From contig DAIDMG010000007.1 of NCBI GenBank assembly GCA_027449105.1, positions 1-43,893 of the forward strand: DNA of 43,893 nucleotides. Direction: 5' to 3'. Under the pieces are notes generated by a model that saw nothing but the letters and a program-made list of their open reading frames with translations, did no database searches and was not told where the DNA came from. This DNA comes from Acidiphilium sp. GTDB lineage: Bacteria; Pseudomonadota; Alphaproteobacteria; Acetobacterales; Acetobacteraceae. Below are positions 7,909-15,452 of the stretch, piece by piece (position 1 is the first letter of the stretch; every line of letters begins with the position of its first letter). The translations under genes were made by a program, and so were the position numbers.

Positions 7909-8355
7909 TTGGCTTATGCGCGTGTTTCCAGCCGCGACCAGAAGGATGATCTGGAACGACAGAAGCAGGTTCTTGAGCTTTACTGTGCCCGGCAGGGCTG
8001 GACGTTCGAGGTGGTTGCTGATCTCGGTTCGGGGATGAATGACCACAAGAAGGGGCTGAAGAAGCTGCTGGCGGCGATCATCGGCGGCTCGGTCGGGCGG
8101 TTGGTCATCACGCACAAGGACCGGCTGTTGCGCTTCGGTGCCGAGCTGGTCTTCGCCATCTGCGCGGCGAAGAACGTGGAGGTGGTGATCCTCAACCAGG
8201 GTGAAGACACCACGTGCGAGGAGGACGACCTGGCCCAGGACGTTCTGGAGATGATCACCGCGTTCTCGGCCCGGCTCTATGGCAGCCGTTCGCCCAGAAA
8301 CCGGAAACTGCTCAATGGCATGCGCAAGGCGCTCGAGGATTCCTCCACATGCTGA
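7909..8355 (+). pseudogene. IS607-family serine recombinase (TnpA), N-terminally truncated
   Basis: The frame reads LAYARVSSRDQKDDLERQKQ, where the serine after ARVS is the catalytic nucleophile of small serine recombinases. RLVITHKDRLLRFGAEL and ITAFSARLYGSRSPRNRKLL follow, all hallmarks of IS607 TnpA. IS607 TnpA normally carries a MerR-like DNA-binding domain of about 60 residues before this, which is missing or unreadable here. Compared with typical members, CEEDDLAQ holds one extra acidic residue. The stop overlaps the start of a tnpB stub (ATGCTGA), the usual tnpA-tnpB arrangement. A TTG at 7909 is the only plausible start. Confidence 0.8.
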
Positions 8356-8396
8356 TCGCTACCGCCCACCGCATCGCGGCAGCCGAGTGGCAGTAA
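8349..8396 (+). pseudogene. IS607 tnpB remnant (15 codons)
   Basis: The ATG at 8349 overlaps the end of the IS607 recombinase and encodes MLIATAHRIAAAEWQ before a TAA. IS607-type TnpB proteins commonly begin with an AHRIALDP-like strand, and some 30 residues later have ALAEWQ. The stub looks like these two pieces joined by an internal deletion. TnpB is the RNA-guided nuclease related to Cas12, and essentially all of it is gone here. The assignment rests on position and this short resemblance. Confidence 0.45.
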
Positions 8397-8982
8397 CACT
8401 TTGCTCAGAATAAGGATGAACGATGCTGTCCACACCATCTTACGACCAAACTATGCGATGCTTGTTCTTCAACGTTGTGTAGCCATCTTAACAATTGTTT
8501 CGCTGGCACCGGGACGATGATGGCGGCGTACCCAAGCATTGCGCAGCCTCGAGTTCGTCATAGCCCCATGATCGTTGTATGTTTTGAACACATGGCCTTC
8601 AGGCTTCGGTTTTGACCGGAGCCTTGTGAGGCACTTTCGGTCATTTCATGCCGACTCTGTTAAAGAGTTCATAAAAACAATCAAATGGATGTTGCTTTGG
8701 AGGGTTTAGAGATCAACACACGCTGACCGAAAATGACTTGCCTGACTTGCGTTGCGGCAGAACATCATCTGACGCAGGGATTGTTGGGACGATGAGGCCA
8801 TGGGACAGAGGGCGTTTTATTGGACGCCGCTATGACCAAGCTTAGCCATAGGTGAGCAACAACGAACAAAGGCAGCCCGGTGCCGGCATCCCTTTCTCTC
8901 GAAGCAGACTTTGGCTAGTCGCCTTGACGAGCTGATGGCACACGTCAAACTGAAATACCGAAAATATCAGAAAGATTGTCTT
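8397..8982. other. Long untranslated region before the ABC exporter
   Basis: There is no recognisable gene. The region contains a stable hairpin at 8601-8624 and a distant inverted repeat TTTCGGTCA (8635-8643) / TGACCGAAA (8724-8732). The frame of the ABC ATPase stays open back to 8911, but family alignment supports the start at 8983. Confidence 0.35.
8601..8624. repeat. Hairpin of nine base pairs, loop TTTTGA
   Basis: AGGCTTCGG (8601-8609) pairs with CCGGAGCCT (8616-8624) as RNA, with one G-U pair. No U-tract follows on either strand, so it is not a classical terminator. The motif GACCG recurs in this hairpin and, in both orientations, in the inverted repeat downstream at 8635-8643 and 8724-8732. 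Confidence 0.5.
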
Positions 8983-9906
8983 ATGCAGCAAGTGTTGGTC
9001 CACAACGTCAACAAGATCTACAGGAATGGTTGCATTGCCCTCCATGCTGTTGATCTAGCGATTGAACAAGGTGAGATTTTTGCCCTTCTTGGTCCTAACG
9101 GAGCAGGTAAGACGACGCTGATCAGCATAATCTGCGGCCTCGTAACCAAATCGTCAGGCCAAGTGTTGGTTGCAGGGCATGATATCCAGCGCGATTATCG
9201 TGCGGCGCGTATGCGCATTGGAATGGTACCGCAGGAAATCGCGCTGGATATCTTCGAAACTGTCTGGAACACCGTGCTCTTCAGCCGCGGGCTGTTTGGC
9301 AAGCGGCGGGATACCGCATATCTTGAGCAGTTGCTCCGTGATTTATCGCTTTGGAACAAACGTGATGCCCGGGTTATCGAACTTTCCGGCGGCATGAAGA
9401 GGCGCGTGATGATTGCTAAGGCACTGAGCCACGAACCTGATATTCTGTTTCTTGACGAACCGACGGCCGGCGTTGATGTGACGCTCCGGCGCGATATGTG
9501 GGCTCTTGTACGCAGGCTGCGCGAAAAGGGCGTCACCATCATTCTGACCACTCATTATATTGAGGAGGCAGAAGAGATGGCTGATCGCGTCGGGGTCATT
9601 GATAAAGGGCGCTTGCTGTTGGTGGAAAGGACGGTCAGCCTTATGCGCAAGATGGGAAAAAGGCGGCTGACCATCGTGCTCCAGCATCCACTTGCGGACG
9701 TCCCTCTCGAACTGGCCGGCTGGCAATTAGAACTTGAGGAGAATGGACACAATCTTATCTACAGCTTTGATGCTAATGCCGAAAATACAGGCATTCCCAC
9801 CTTGCTCCGGCGCATTGCCGAGCTCGGCATCGAATTTCGTGATCTTGACACCGCTCGTAGCTCTCTTGAGGATATCTTTGTAAGCCTCGTGGAGAGGGCC
9901 GCATGA
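8983..9906 (+). CDS. ABC exporter ATP-binding protein (ABC-2 type)
   Basis: This is the ATPase subunit that powers a two-gene ABC-2 exporter. In the 307-residue product the Walker A motif GPNGAGKTT is at 37-45, the signature LSGGM at 134-138, Walker B ILFLDE at 154-159 and the switch His at 191 (TTHYIEE). The C-terminal 75 residues form the extra domain typical of the YadG/NodI/CcmA-like group. The ATG at 8983 starts at [13 protein letters not shown], as in relatives. It ends in a 4-base overlap with the permease gene. The substrate cannot be told from sequence; relatives export lipo-chitin, polysaccharide or drugs. Confidence 0.9.
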   Translation: MQQVLVHNVNKIYRNGCIALHAVDLAIEQGEIFALLGPNGAGKTTLISIICGLVTKSSGQVLVAGHDIQRDYRAARMRIGMVPQEIALDIFETVWNTVLFSRGLFGKRRDTAYLEQLLRDLSLWNKRDARVIELSGGMKRRVMIAKALSHEPDILFLDEPTAGVDVTLRRDMWALVRRLREKGVTIILTTHYIEEAEEMADRVGVIDKGRLLLVERTVSLMRKMGKRRLTIVLQHPLADVPLELAGWQLELEENGHNLIYSFDANAENTGIPTLLRRIAELGIEFRDLDTARSSLEDIFVSLVERAA

Positions 9907-10679
9907 GATGGTTTTCAATTAACTATACCGGCATCTATGCAATTTACCGCAAGGAGATGGCGCGCATGGCGCGTACCATGTGGCAAAGCGTGGCCACGCC
10001 GGTCATCACGACAGTGCTTTATTTTGTCGTTTTTGGCCGTGCGATCGGTTCACAGATTCAACACGTGGATGGCGTTGGTTACGGCGCGTTCATTGTGCCC
10101 GGTCTGATCATGCTGACATTGCTTACCCAAAGCGTTTCTAACGCTTCGATCGGCATCTACTTCCCAAAATTTACCAAGACTATATATGAAGTTTTGTCGG
10201 CCCCGCTCTCATATACCGAGGCAGTTTTTGCTTATGTTGCTGCGGCCGCGACCAAAGCCATCTTGCTCGCACTAATTATCCTGGCGACAGCGACGCTGTT
10301 CGTGCCGCTCAATATTCACCACCCCGTTTGGATGGTTGCGTTTCTGGTGCTGACCGCACTCGCTTTCAGCCTATTCGGGTTTATCATTGGCATCTGGGCG
10401 GACAATTTCGAGCAACTCGCGATTGTACCAGCGTTGGTGATGACGCCCCTCACGTTTCTAGGAGGCGCCTTTTATTCGATTGGTATGCTGCCGCAGCCTT
10501 GGCGCGCAATTAACATGCTTAATCCAGTTGTTTATCTGGTAAGTGGCTTCCGCTGGAGCTTCTACGGCAGCACTGACGTGGGTATTGGAGCGAGTCTTGC
10601 TTTCACTGGTCTCTTTATGGTGATCTGTCTGCTCGTGCTGTGGTGGATTTTTTGCACCGGCTACCGGCTGAAGACCTGA
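9903..10679 (+). CDS. ABC exporter permease (ABC-2 type, YadH/NodJ-like)
   Basis: This is the membrane partner of the preceding ATPase. The 258 residues have a cytoplasmic N-terminus with [18 protein letters not shown], then six hydrophobic segments. The typical middle reads [16 protein letters not shown], and the late motif [20 protein letters not shown] is characteristic of the ABC-2 family (LGGxFYP-like). [14 protein letters not shown] follows. The ATGA overlap with the ATPase implies coupled translation and a 2:2 complex. Confidence 0.92.
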   Translation: MRWFSINYTGIYAIYRKEMARMARTMWQSVATPVITTVLYFVVFGRAIGSQIQHVDGVGYGAFIVPGLIMLTLLTQSVSNASIGIYFPKFTKTIYEVLSAPLSYTEAVFAYVAAAATKAILLALIILATATLFVPLNIHHPVWMVAFLVLTALAFSLFGFIIGIWADNFEQLAIVPALVMTPLTFLGGAFYSIGMLPQPWRAINMLNPVVYLVSGFRWSFYGSTDVGIGASLAFTGLFMVICLLVLWWIFCTGYRLKT

Positions 10680-10693
10680 ACGGGGATTATAAT

Positions 10694-10767
10694 GCCGCTT
10701 GCGCCAATCACCAAATCGCCGCGCGAAGCCCCCGACTTGAGGCATGCGGAGCAAAGCGGCCGTTTTT
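10694..10767 (+). terminator. Possible terminator after the ABC exporter
   Basis: GCCGCTT (10694-10700) can pair with AAGCGGC (10754-10760), followed by CG and five T. The loop is about 53 bases, unusually long, so this is a weak candidate. It sits in the right place, 15 bases after the permease stop. Confidence 0.25.
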
Positions 10768-10843
10768 AGTTGAGCAGGAGATGGTGCCATGCTACCTATC
10801 TGTTATCGAATAACGGTTTAACTGCAATGTCGTTTTTTCTTGA

Positions 10844-11197
10844 AAATACCATGTTGTCGGGCGCCCAAAGTGCCGCCGGAAGGTTCTTGTTAATGGCGTT
10901 GATAAAAGACTGAAGACGATCATTGCCGATGTCTCGGCGGAAACAGAAAGCATTCTGATGGAATAGGAGATCATGCTGGACCACGTTCAGGCGCTGTTTG
11001 ACGTCGATCCGCAATCCGGCGTCCATCGCGTTGTTAAGGCAATGAAGGGACGGTCCTCGCGTCTTCTCCGGGAGGAGTTTGCCTACTTGCATTCGCGGCT
11101 GCCGACGTTGTGGACGAACAGCTCTTTTGTTTCGACGATGGGTGGGGTGCCGCTTGGGATCGTCAAGCCGTACATCGAAAATAAGAAGGTGGTCTGA
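10844..11197 (+). pseudogene. IS200/IS605-family TnpA (Y1 HUH transposase), broken
   Basis: One frame reads KYHVVGRPKCRRKVLVNGVD, then DKRLKTIIADVSAETESIL, an in-frame TAG at 10964-10966, and continues EIMLDHVQALFDVDPQSGVH and RLPTLWTNSSFVSTMGG. This is the IS200-type transposase. The HUH motif, usually HVHALF-like, appears here as HVQALF, losing one of the two histidines. A stop codon just before 10844 and the internal TAG show the gene is dead. It precedes a tnpB relic, the standard IS605 order. Confidence 0.75.
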
Positions 11198-11229
11198 TGA
11201 TCGGCAGAAGCCGCCGATCCAGGTGAGTT

Positions 11230-12059
11230 GGCCTGAAGAGCGTTGGCGGATGAGCCGCGCTGCCCCCGATAGCTTTCGTCGAATTGTCGCTACGGACACC
11301 GTTGGCGGACGAACGGGAGCTGTCGATACATCTGGACGCCGCCCGATAGATCCACGATGCCCTTTCCGGCAAATGCCTGCGGGTTCTGGATCCGATGCGC
11401 GAGTCCCAGGAGTGGCAACGCGCTCGTGCCGTGCCCGGGAGCCAGGAACGCACGGACCTGTTCAAGGTGCCATCGAGAGCTTTGACGTCAAAGCATTAAT
11501 GGCTGACCGCTTCGCGATCGCCTGGAAGAACGCCTGCTGAATCGCCAACCATCTGTCGCCGAACGAGACACAGAAGTCGACGTTGCGCGCTTTTCAGGCG
11601 GTGCAAATGGACGCCTTCGGCAAGCATGGGCGTCCGCGCTTCAAGCGCTATGGTGAGATTGTTTCTGTCGAGCGCAAGACGAACAGGACCGGTATCGGCT
11701 TTACAGGCAATGCCGTCGAACGGTCGGGCCTCCGCATGCCGGTCCTTCTCACTCCGGCTGCCGCCGACGCCTGGCAGGTCGAGGCTTTGAAGCATAGGAC
11801 CAAATATTGTCGTCTGATCCGCCGGGAAATACGCGGCGTGATTCGCTGGTCGGTGCAACTGATCCAGGAGGGCAAGGCGCGCATCAGACGCCCGATGACT
11901 CCCAGCATCGTTGGACTTGATCTTGGCCCTTCGACCATCACCATGGTGTCCGCGACGGATGCCGCGCTTGAGCCGTTTTGCCCGACTGTCGAACAGCCCT
12001 GTAAAGAAATGCGGCGCATCGAATGGGCCAAGGACCGTTCGCGCCGCGCTACGAACCCG
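11230..12059 (+). pseudogene. IS200/IS605-type TnpB relic, truncated
   Basis: TnpB is the RNA-guided nuclease of IS200/IS605 elements, ancestor of Cas12. The recognisable pieces, in order, are DERELSIHLDAAR and RVLDPMRESQEWQRARAVPG in one frame, then MADRFAIAWKNAC, a TGA, HLSPNETQKSTLRAFQAVQ and GKHGRPRFKRYGEI in another. IVGLDLGPSTITMVSATDAA follows, with the RuvC-I Asp in GLDLG. The coding frame stops being TnpB-like after RSRRATNP near 12059, where an IS1595 relic begins on the other strand. RuvC-II, RuvC-III and the right end with its guide RNA are missing. At least one frameshift and one in-frame stop are present. Confidence 0.7.
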
Positions 12060-12716
12060 GTTGACATGGACACGCTTGCCAGTAGTCGCATCCGTTCGTT
12101 CGTATTCCCGTGCCGAATGGTTCACCGCGAGATGCGGCTGCGCCTTGCCGATATGCTTGTAAGCCGGAAGGCCATCCGTCATCGTCGTCGCGTCCCCGTC
12201 ACCGACACACCATCCAAAGCTGAACTGATGGCCGCTTCCCCGTGCGTAGAGATTCACTTTCGCGACCACATCAGCGCCGCCGCCATTGGTGATTGCGAGA
12301 TGATTTCCCCCGCTTCCGGGGTGGCGCGCCCGCATACATCTTGTCGATCTCGACCACGCCTGAAAGGATCAAATTCGCTTCCCCCAACATGGCCCGAACC
12401 CGATGACCAAGATGCCATGCCGCAGGGTAGGAGATGCCAAGCATCTCGCTCAGTTTCATCGCCGAAATACCCTTCGACGAAGACATCATCAGATAAATGG
12501 CATGCGCCCATGCCAGCAGCGGCAGATGCATCCGGTGCATTGGCGTTGCTGCCATCACCCCATGCAGTTCCAGCGCCGTGGCGTTTTGAGCCAGGCCACG
12601 TGATTGACCGAACCGCATTTCGGGCATTCCGGGCCGTGCGGCCAGCGCGCTTTCTCAAACCATGCACGCGCTGCGTCCTCATCAGGAAACATCTCGTTAA
12701 AAGTGCGAAGCGTCAT
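12060..12716 (-). pseudogene. IS1595-family transposase relic, frameshifted and truncated
   Basis: From the ATG at 12714-12716 the minus strand reads MTLRTFNEMFPDEDAARAWF and the zinc ribbon CPKCG. A small deletion near 12550, in the region that should encode CHHQFSVTAGTP, shifts the frame. It continues PMHRMHLPLLAWAHAIYLMM, KGISAMKLSEMLGISYPAAW and SGVVEIDKMYAGAPPRKRG. After another shift it gives MTDGLPAYKHIGKAQPHLAV and ends at TGKRVHVNRV. The final part (SFNGTIRR-like, with the catalytic Glu) is gone, cut where TnpB sequence begins. The protein cannot be made. Confidence 0.8.
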
Positions 12717-12769
12717 GGTCACGCTTTGTTCTGCCAGTGGTAGCCTATTTAGCCAACCAGATAGTTCCG
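12060..12769 (-). mobile_element. IS1595-type element relic
   Basis: The upstream end carries ATAGTTCCG at 12761-12769, the terminal motif shared with the copies at 1-123 and 43526-43893. The other end is missing. It abuts, in opposite orientation, a TnpB relic whose 3' part is also missing, so a deletion has removed both ends at the junction near 12060. Confidence 0.6.
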
Positions 12770-12850
12770 ACCGGATTTATCCGCGAGGAGGTTTAGCGTT
12801 TGCAAAACGTTACTTCACTTTGACGGAAAAATGTCTAAACTACAGCAACC

Positions 12851-13744
12851 GTGATCGATTCCATTAATTGTGAATCTTGGGATGGTCCTTTTGGTGACAT
12901 CGTCCGCGCGCGGGCTATCGAAATGCTCGAAGGTGGGGCAGTTTTATTGTTTTCTGCTCTTCCTTTTTTACTGACCAACGCAGAAACCTCTGTCGTTTGT
13001 GCTGCCGGCCTGGATGGTTCGGCCAAAAATATCAGCCTTGATCCGGTGACTCATCAATGCAAAGGGAGTTCTCTCGCTGGTGCAGAGTTGCAGACCTTGA
13101 CTGGCCTGGTGAAGCGGTTCGCTAGTTGTGCCACTACCCTGGTGGCTGGACTATTCCCGGCTTACGCCGAGGGCTTATCTTGTGCGCGGACCAGCTTTCG
13201 ACCTGTGGAAATTGCCGACCGGAGAACCTCTTGGCGGCAGGACGATAAGCGCCTGCATGTGGATGCATTTCCAAGTCGCCCGATGCAAGGGCGGCGAATT
13301 CTGCGCGTATTTACTAATATCGACCCTGATGGTGCGCCGCGTCGCTGGCGAATTGGACCAACTTTCGAAGCGTATGCCCAGCAGTTCTTGCCATCACTCC
13401 CGCGCGCAAACCCAGGGAAAACGTGGCTTTTGGAGCATTTGGGCCTGACTAAGGGGCGGCGCAGTCGCTACGACGAGATTATGTTGTTCCTCCACGACGC
13501 CGCTAAGCGAGATGTGGATTGGCAGCGTAGCACGCCAGCTGACGACGTTAAATTTGGATCCGGATGCACTTGGATTGTGTTTACCGATCAAGTACCACAT
13601 GCTGCGATTGCCGGACGCAACGCGCTTGAGCAGACCTTCTACATTGACCCGGCTGTGCTGGCACGCCCGGAAACCGCTCCACTCGCGATCTTGGGCCGTC
13701 TTTGTGGTACGGTTATGACCGTCAGCAAGGGATTGACTTCCTGA
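12851..13744 (+). CDS. kdoO: Kdo hydroxylase (KdoO), Fe(II)/2-oxoglutarate dioxygenase
   Basis: KdoO hydroxylates the 3-deoxy-D-manno-oct-2-ulosonic acid (Kdo) of lipopolysaccharide to Ko at the inner membrane, using O2, Fe(II) and 2-oxoglutarate. The 297 residues contain the family blocks WDGPFGDIVRARAIEMLEGG, HVDAFPSRPMQGRRILRVFT (the H-x-D metal motif), GLTKGRRSRYDEIMLFLHDA and TDQVPHAAIAGRNALEQTFY, where the His before AAIAG is the likely distal ligand. Length fits. The frame opens with GTG at 12851 and no good ribosome site. No other lipopolysaccharide gene is adjacent. It lies directly after an IS1595 relic, which may have removed its promoter region or neighbours. Confidence 0.9.
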   Translation: MIDSINCESWDGPFGDIVRARAIEMLEGGAVLLFSALPFLLTNAETSVVCAAGLDGSAKNISLDPVTHQCKGSSLAGAELQTLTGLVKRFASCATTLVAGLFPAYAEGLSCARTSFRPVEIADRRTSWRQDDKRLHVDAFPSRPMQGRRILRVFTNIDPDGAPRRWRIGPTFEAYAQQFLPSLPRANPGKTWLLEHLGLTKGRRSRYDEIMLFLHDAAKRDVDWQRSTPADDVKFGSGCTWIVFTDQVPHAAIAGRNALEQTFYIDPAVLARPETAPLAILGRLCGTVMTVSKGLTS

Positions 13745-13981
13745 ATCAGCAGTCGGTTATCGTGCCGCAGCCGTTTGACGGTAGCATCCTCAATAGAAGA
13801 ACTGGAAAAGACCCCGAGTTACCAGGATCTCTGTTCCCCGGCTTTTGGCTGCGGCTCCAGTAAAAATTATTCAGTTTTTCATTGTCGTGATCTAGGAGAT
13901 GCGACCAGAAATTAGCCGTTATCGAAGAAGGTTGACCCGCTCCGCTGTTTGCCCGGGGTTATAGGTTAGCTTTGTTCGTGT
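13745..13981. other. Intergenic region between kdoO and the IS3 fragment
   Basis: No gene is seen. The right part probably contains the end of the IS3 element, but its terminal repeat cannot be placed because the other end is missing. Confidence 0.3.
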
Positions 13982-14182
13982 TCAGGCCCGTTTTTTGGAG
14001 CGGGTTACAAATTCGTCTGGGTTGAGTCCTTCGAGGCTCGTACGCGGTCGGTGTAGGTTGTAATCGTAATCGCTTCTCCACTCCTCGATGATTTCGTGGG
14101 CGTGGCTATAGCTGTGGAACAGATGCTCGTTGAGGCATTCATGGCCGTTAAAGCTCTCAACGAAACCCTTCTGCAACGACAT
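13982..14182 (-). pseudogene. IS3-family transposase (OrfB) C-terminal fragment
   Basis: The 66-codon frame reads KGFVESFNGHECLNEHLFHS, then HAHEIIEEWRSDYDYNLHRP and TSLEGLNPDEFVTRS. These are the last parts of an IS3-type DDE transposase, where the Glu of VESFNG-xx-DECLNE is catalytic. A few residues (RLRD-like) are missing between FNG and ECLNE. The rest of the element upstream is absent, so it is a dead fragment. Confidence 0.8.
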
Positions 14183-14417
14183 TCCTCGTGGGCTGCGGCG
14201 TCACGTTGAAGCGGCTCCTCGTTTCTTTTGGCATCTATTTCAATTTTTTTTAAAATTAACGTTAATACTATCGCTATGGCACGGTTCTCTTAAGTCCAGA
14301 ACCTAACGCAAACCATAAAGAATAATTCGAGTGGCGAGGTAACAGGACACGTTTACAAAGTCTCATTTTTAAAGAGGAAATAACATAGATGTAAATAAAT
14401 AGAGAAGCGGCGGCGCC
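14183..14417. other. AT-rich intergenic region with a 12-base palindrome
   Basis: There is no gene. At 14255-14266 the sequence ATTAACGTTAAT is a perfect palindrome in an AT-rich context. It may be a regulator site or chance. Confidence 0.3.
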
Positions 14418-14443
14418 CGACGGGGTGCCAGAGCACCCCGTCG
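14418..14443. terminator. Strong hairpin downstream of the small secreted protein gene
   Basis: CGACGGGGTG (14418-14427) and CACCCCGTCG (14434-14443) are perfectly complementary. One more C-G pair closes a CAGA tetraloop, giving an 11-base-pair GC-rich stem. It lies 34 bases beyond the stop of the minus-strand gene 14478-14732. The flank on the minus strand has only scattered T, so termination is likely but not textbook. Confidence 0.55.
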
Positions 14444-14477
14444 AAACGCAGGAGGTTGTATTATTATCTGTGATCAA

Positions 14478-14732
14478 TCAACGGCACTGTATTGGGCAGG
14501 CATGTTGAATGGAAGTATCGTGTGACACCAAATAATCGTTTTCCGATATCGAGACACTATGTCGGCTCTTTGCGGACACGTGGTCGAAATAGGCAACTTG
14601 ATGATGTTCTCCTTCCTGCGGAACGGTGTGATTGTACTGATAGGTTGCAAGGGCGCGGCCTTGCGCAACGGCAAGTCCTGCTACGCTTAAGGTGAGGAAC
14701 GCTGCCATCACTGAAACAGAAAGCACTTTCAT
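14478..14732 (-). CDS. Small secreted protein of unknown function
   Basis: The 84-residue product starts with a clear Sec signal peptide (MKVLSVSVMAAFLTLSVAGL ending AVAQ), followed by a mature part of about 60 residues. That part is rich in His, Ser and Tyr (TYQYNHTVPQEGEHHQVAYF) and ends with two cysteines in HACPIQCR. An excellent ribosome site AAGGAAGGA precedes the ATG. I recognise no family. It is transcribed away from the two-component system at 15453, from which it is separated by about 720 bases containing direct repeats. It is followed by a strong hairpin. The signal peptide, ribosome site and hairpin make it a convincing gene. Confidence 0.65.
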   Translation of the reverse strand: MKVLSVSVMAAFLTLSVAGLAVAQGRALATYQYNHTVPQEGEHHQVAYFDHVSAKSRHSVSISENDYLVSHDTSIQHACPIQCR

Positions 14733-15452
14733 ATCTTATCCTTCCTTTAAACATAAAGTCTCTATCTGAGATCAAACGGTCTGGTAGTGAGCCAGCATGG
14801 TTTGTCCGACGCTTGTCCTAATTGCGGAAGCATCCCTTCTTATGGCGCCTCGTTTCGTAATTCGTAATGTGTTTCGAAATCGCATGGAACTTGCCGAAAA
14901 GGGGAGAGGGAGAGCCACGAAAGTATTGTGAATTAATAAGGACTATTGTGAATAGCTTATGCATGAGACACAAAACGTTAACGTGAATATTTGCGCCTTT
15001 CGCCGTTTATTTGTTCGTCAGAGGGTCGCGCGTGGTATGATACGAGCGTAGTGCTGGGGAGACGATGGTGCTAATGCAGAAGTTAAGAAAAATAGATAAG
15101 GGGAGCGGTTCCTTGACAATAAAAATATGAAGGAATGTTCTTCATTTGTTGTTTAATGGGAGTGCCGAGAAGGTGGTGCTTGTGTGGTTGGCTGATTAAG
15201 CGCCGAGGATTAATGGTGTGTGCGGGACCCTTGATTTGGGAGATCCGGCCTTTTAAGATTGCCTATGCGTCCCATATGGGGCGGGGACACGTAAGGCTGT
15301 TTGGAGTATGTGTAGCGTCGAACTGGTGATCACGTTGCGCTCGTGTTTTCGTGAAGCTTGTAATTTATTAATGCGGTGGACTGCGTGCTTGACGACCAGC
15401 CGTAAAGAGTGGTCCAACGCGGACGAAATCAGGTGAGCGAGGCGAAATTGCG
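14733..15452. other. Divergent regulatory region between secreted protein and two-component system
   Basis: No gene can be supported; a 64-codon frame at 15135-15329 has no family features. The region holds two copies of TATTGTGAAT exactly 20 bases apart (14924, 14944), a tandem TTCGTAA pair (14854-14867), and a palindrome ACGTTAACGT (14975-14984). A TTGACA occurs near 15113 without a good -10 partner. Confidence 0.4.
14924..14953. promoter_or_regulatory. Direct repeat TATTGTGAAT x2, 20-base period (candidate operator)
   Basis: TATTGTGAAT occurs at 14924-14933 and 14944-14953, so the copies lie on the same face of the helix. A further GTGAAT lies at 14983-14988. OmpR/PhoB-type regulators bind direct repeats, though usually with about 10-11 base spacing. 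The adjacent response regulator is of this type. The link between them is inference. Confidence 0.4.

Noticed and set aside
7568-8038. A 156-codon plus-strand frame overlapping the IS607 recombinase
   Set aside because: It has no family features, and the recombinase uses a different frame over the shared part.
11496-12335. A 279-codon minus-strand open frame
   Set aside because: The first part is a frame of the decayed IS1595 transposase and the rest is antisense to TnpB. It is a composite without function.
11583-12743. A 386-codon plus-strand open frame
   Set aside because: Only the first 160 codons or so are TnpB-like; the remainder is the antisense of the IS1595 transposase relic, so it is not one protein.
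15135-15329. A 64-codon Cys/Trp-rich frame upstream of the response regulator
   Set aside because: It has no ribosome site, no recognisable family, and odd composition; probably chance.
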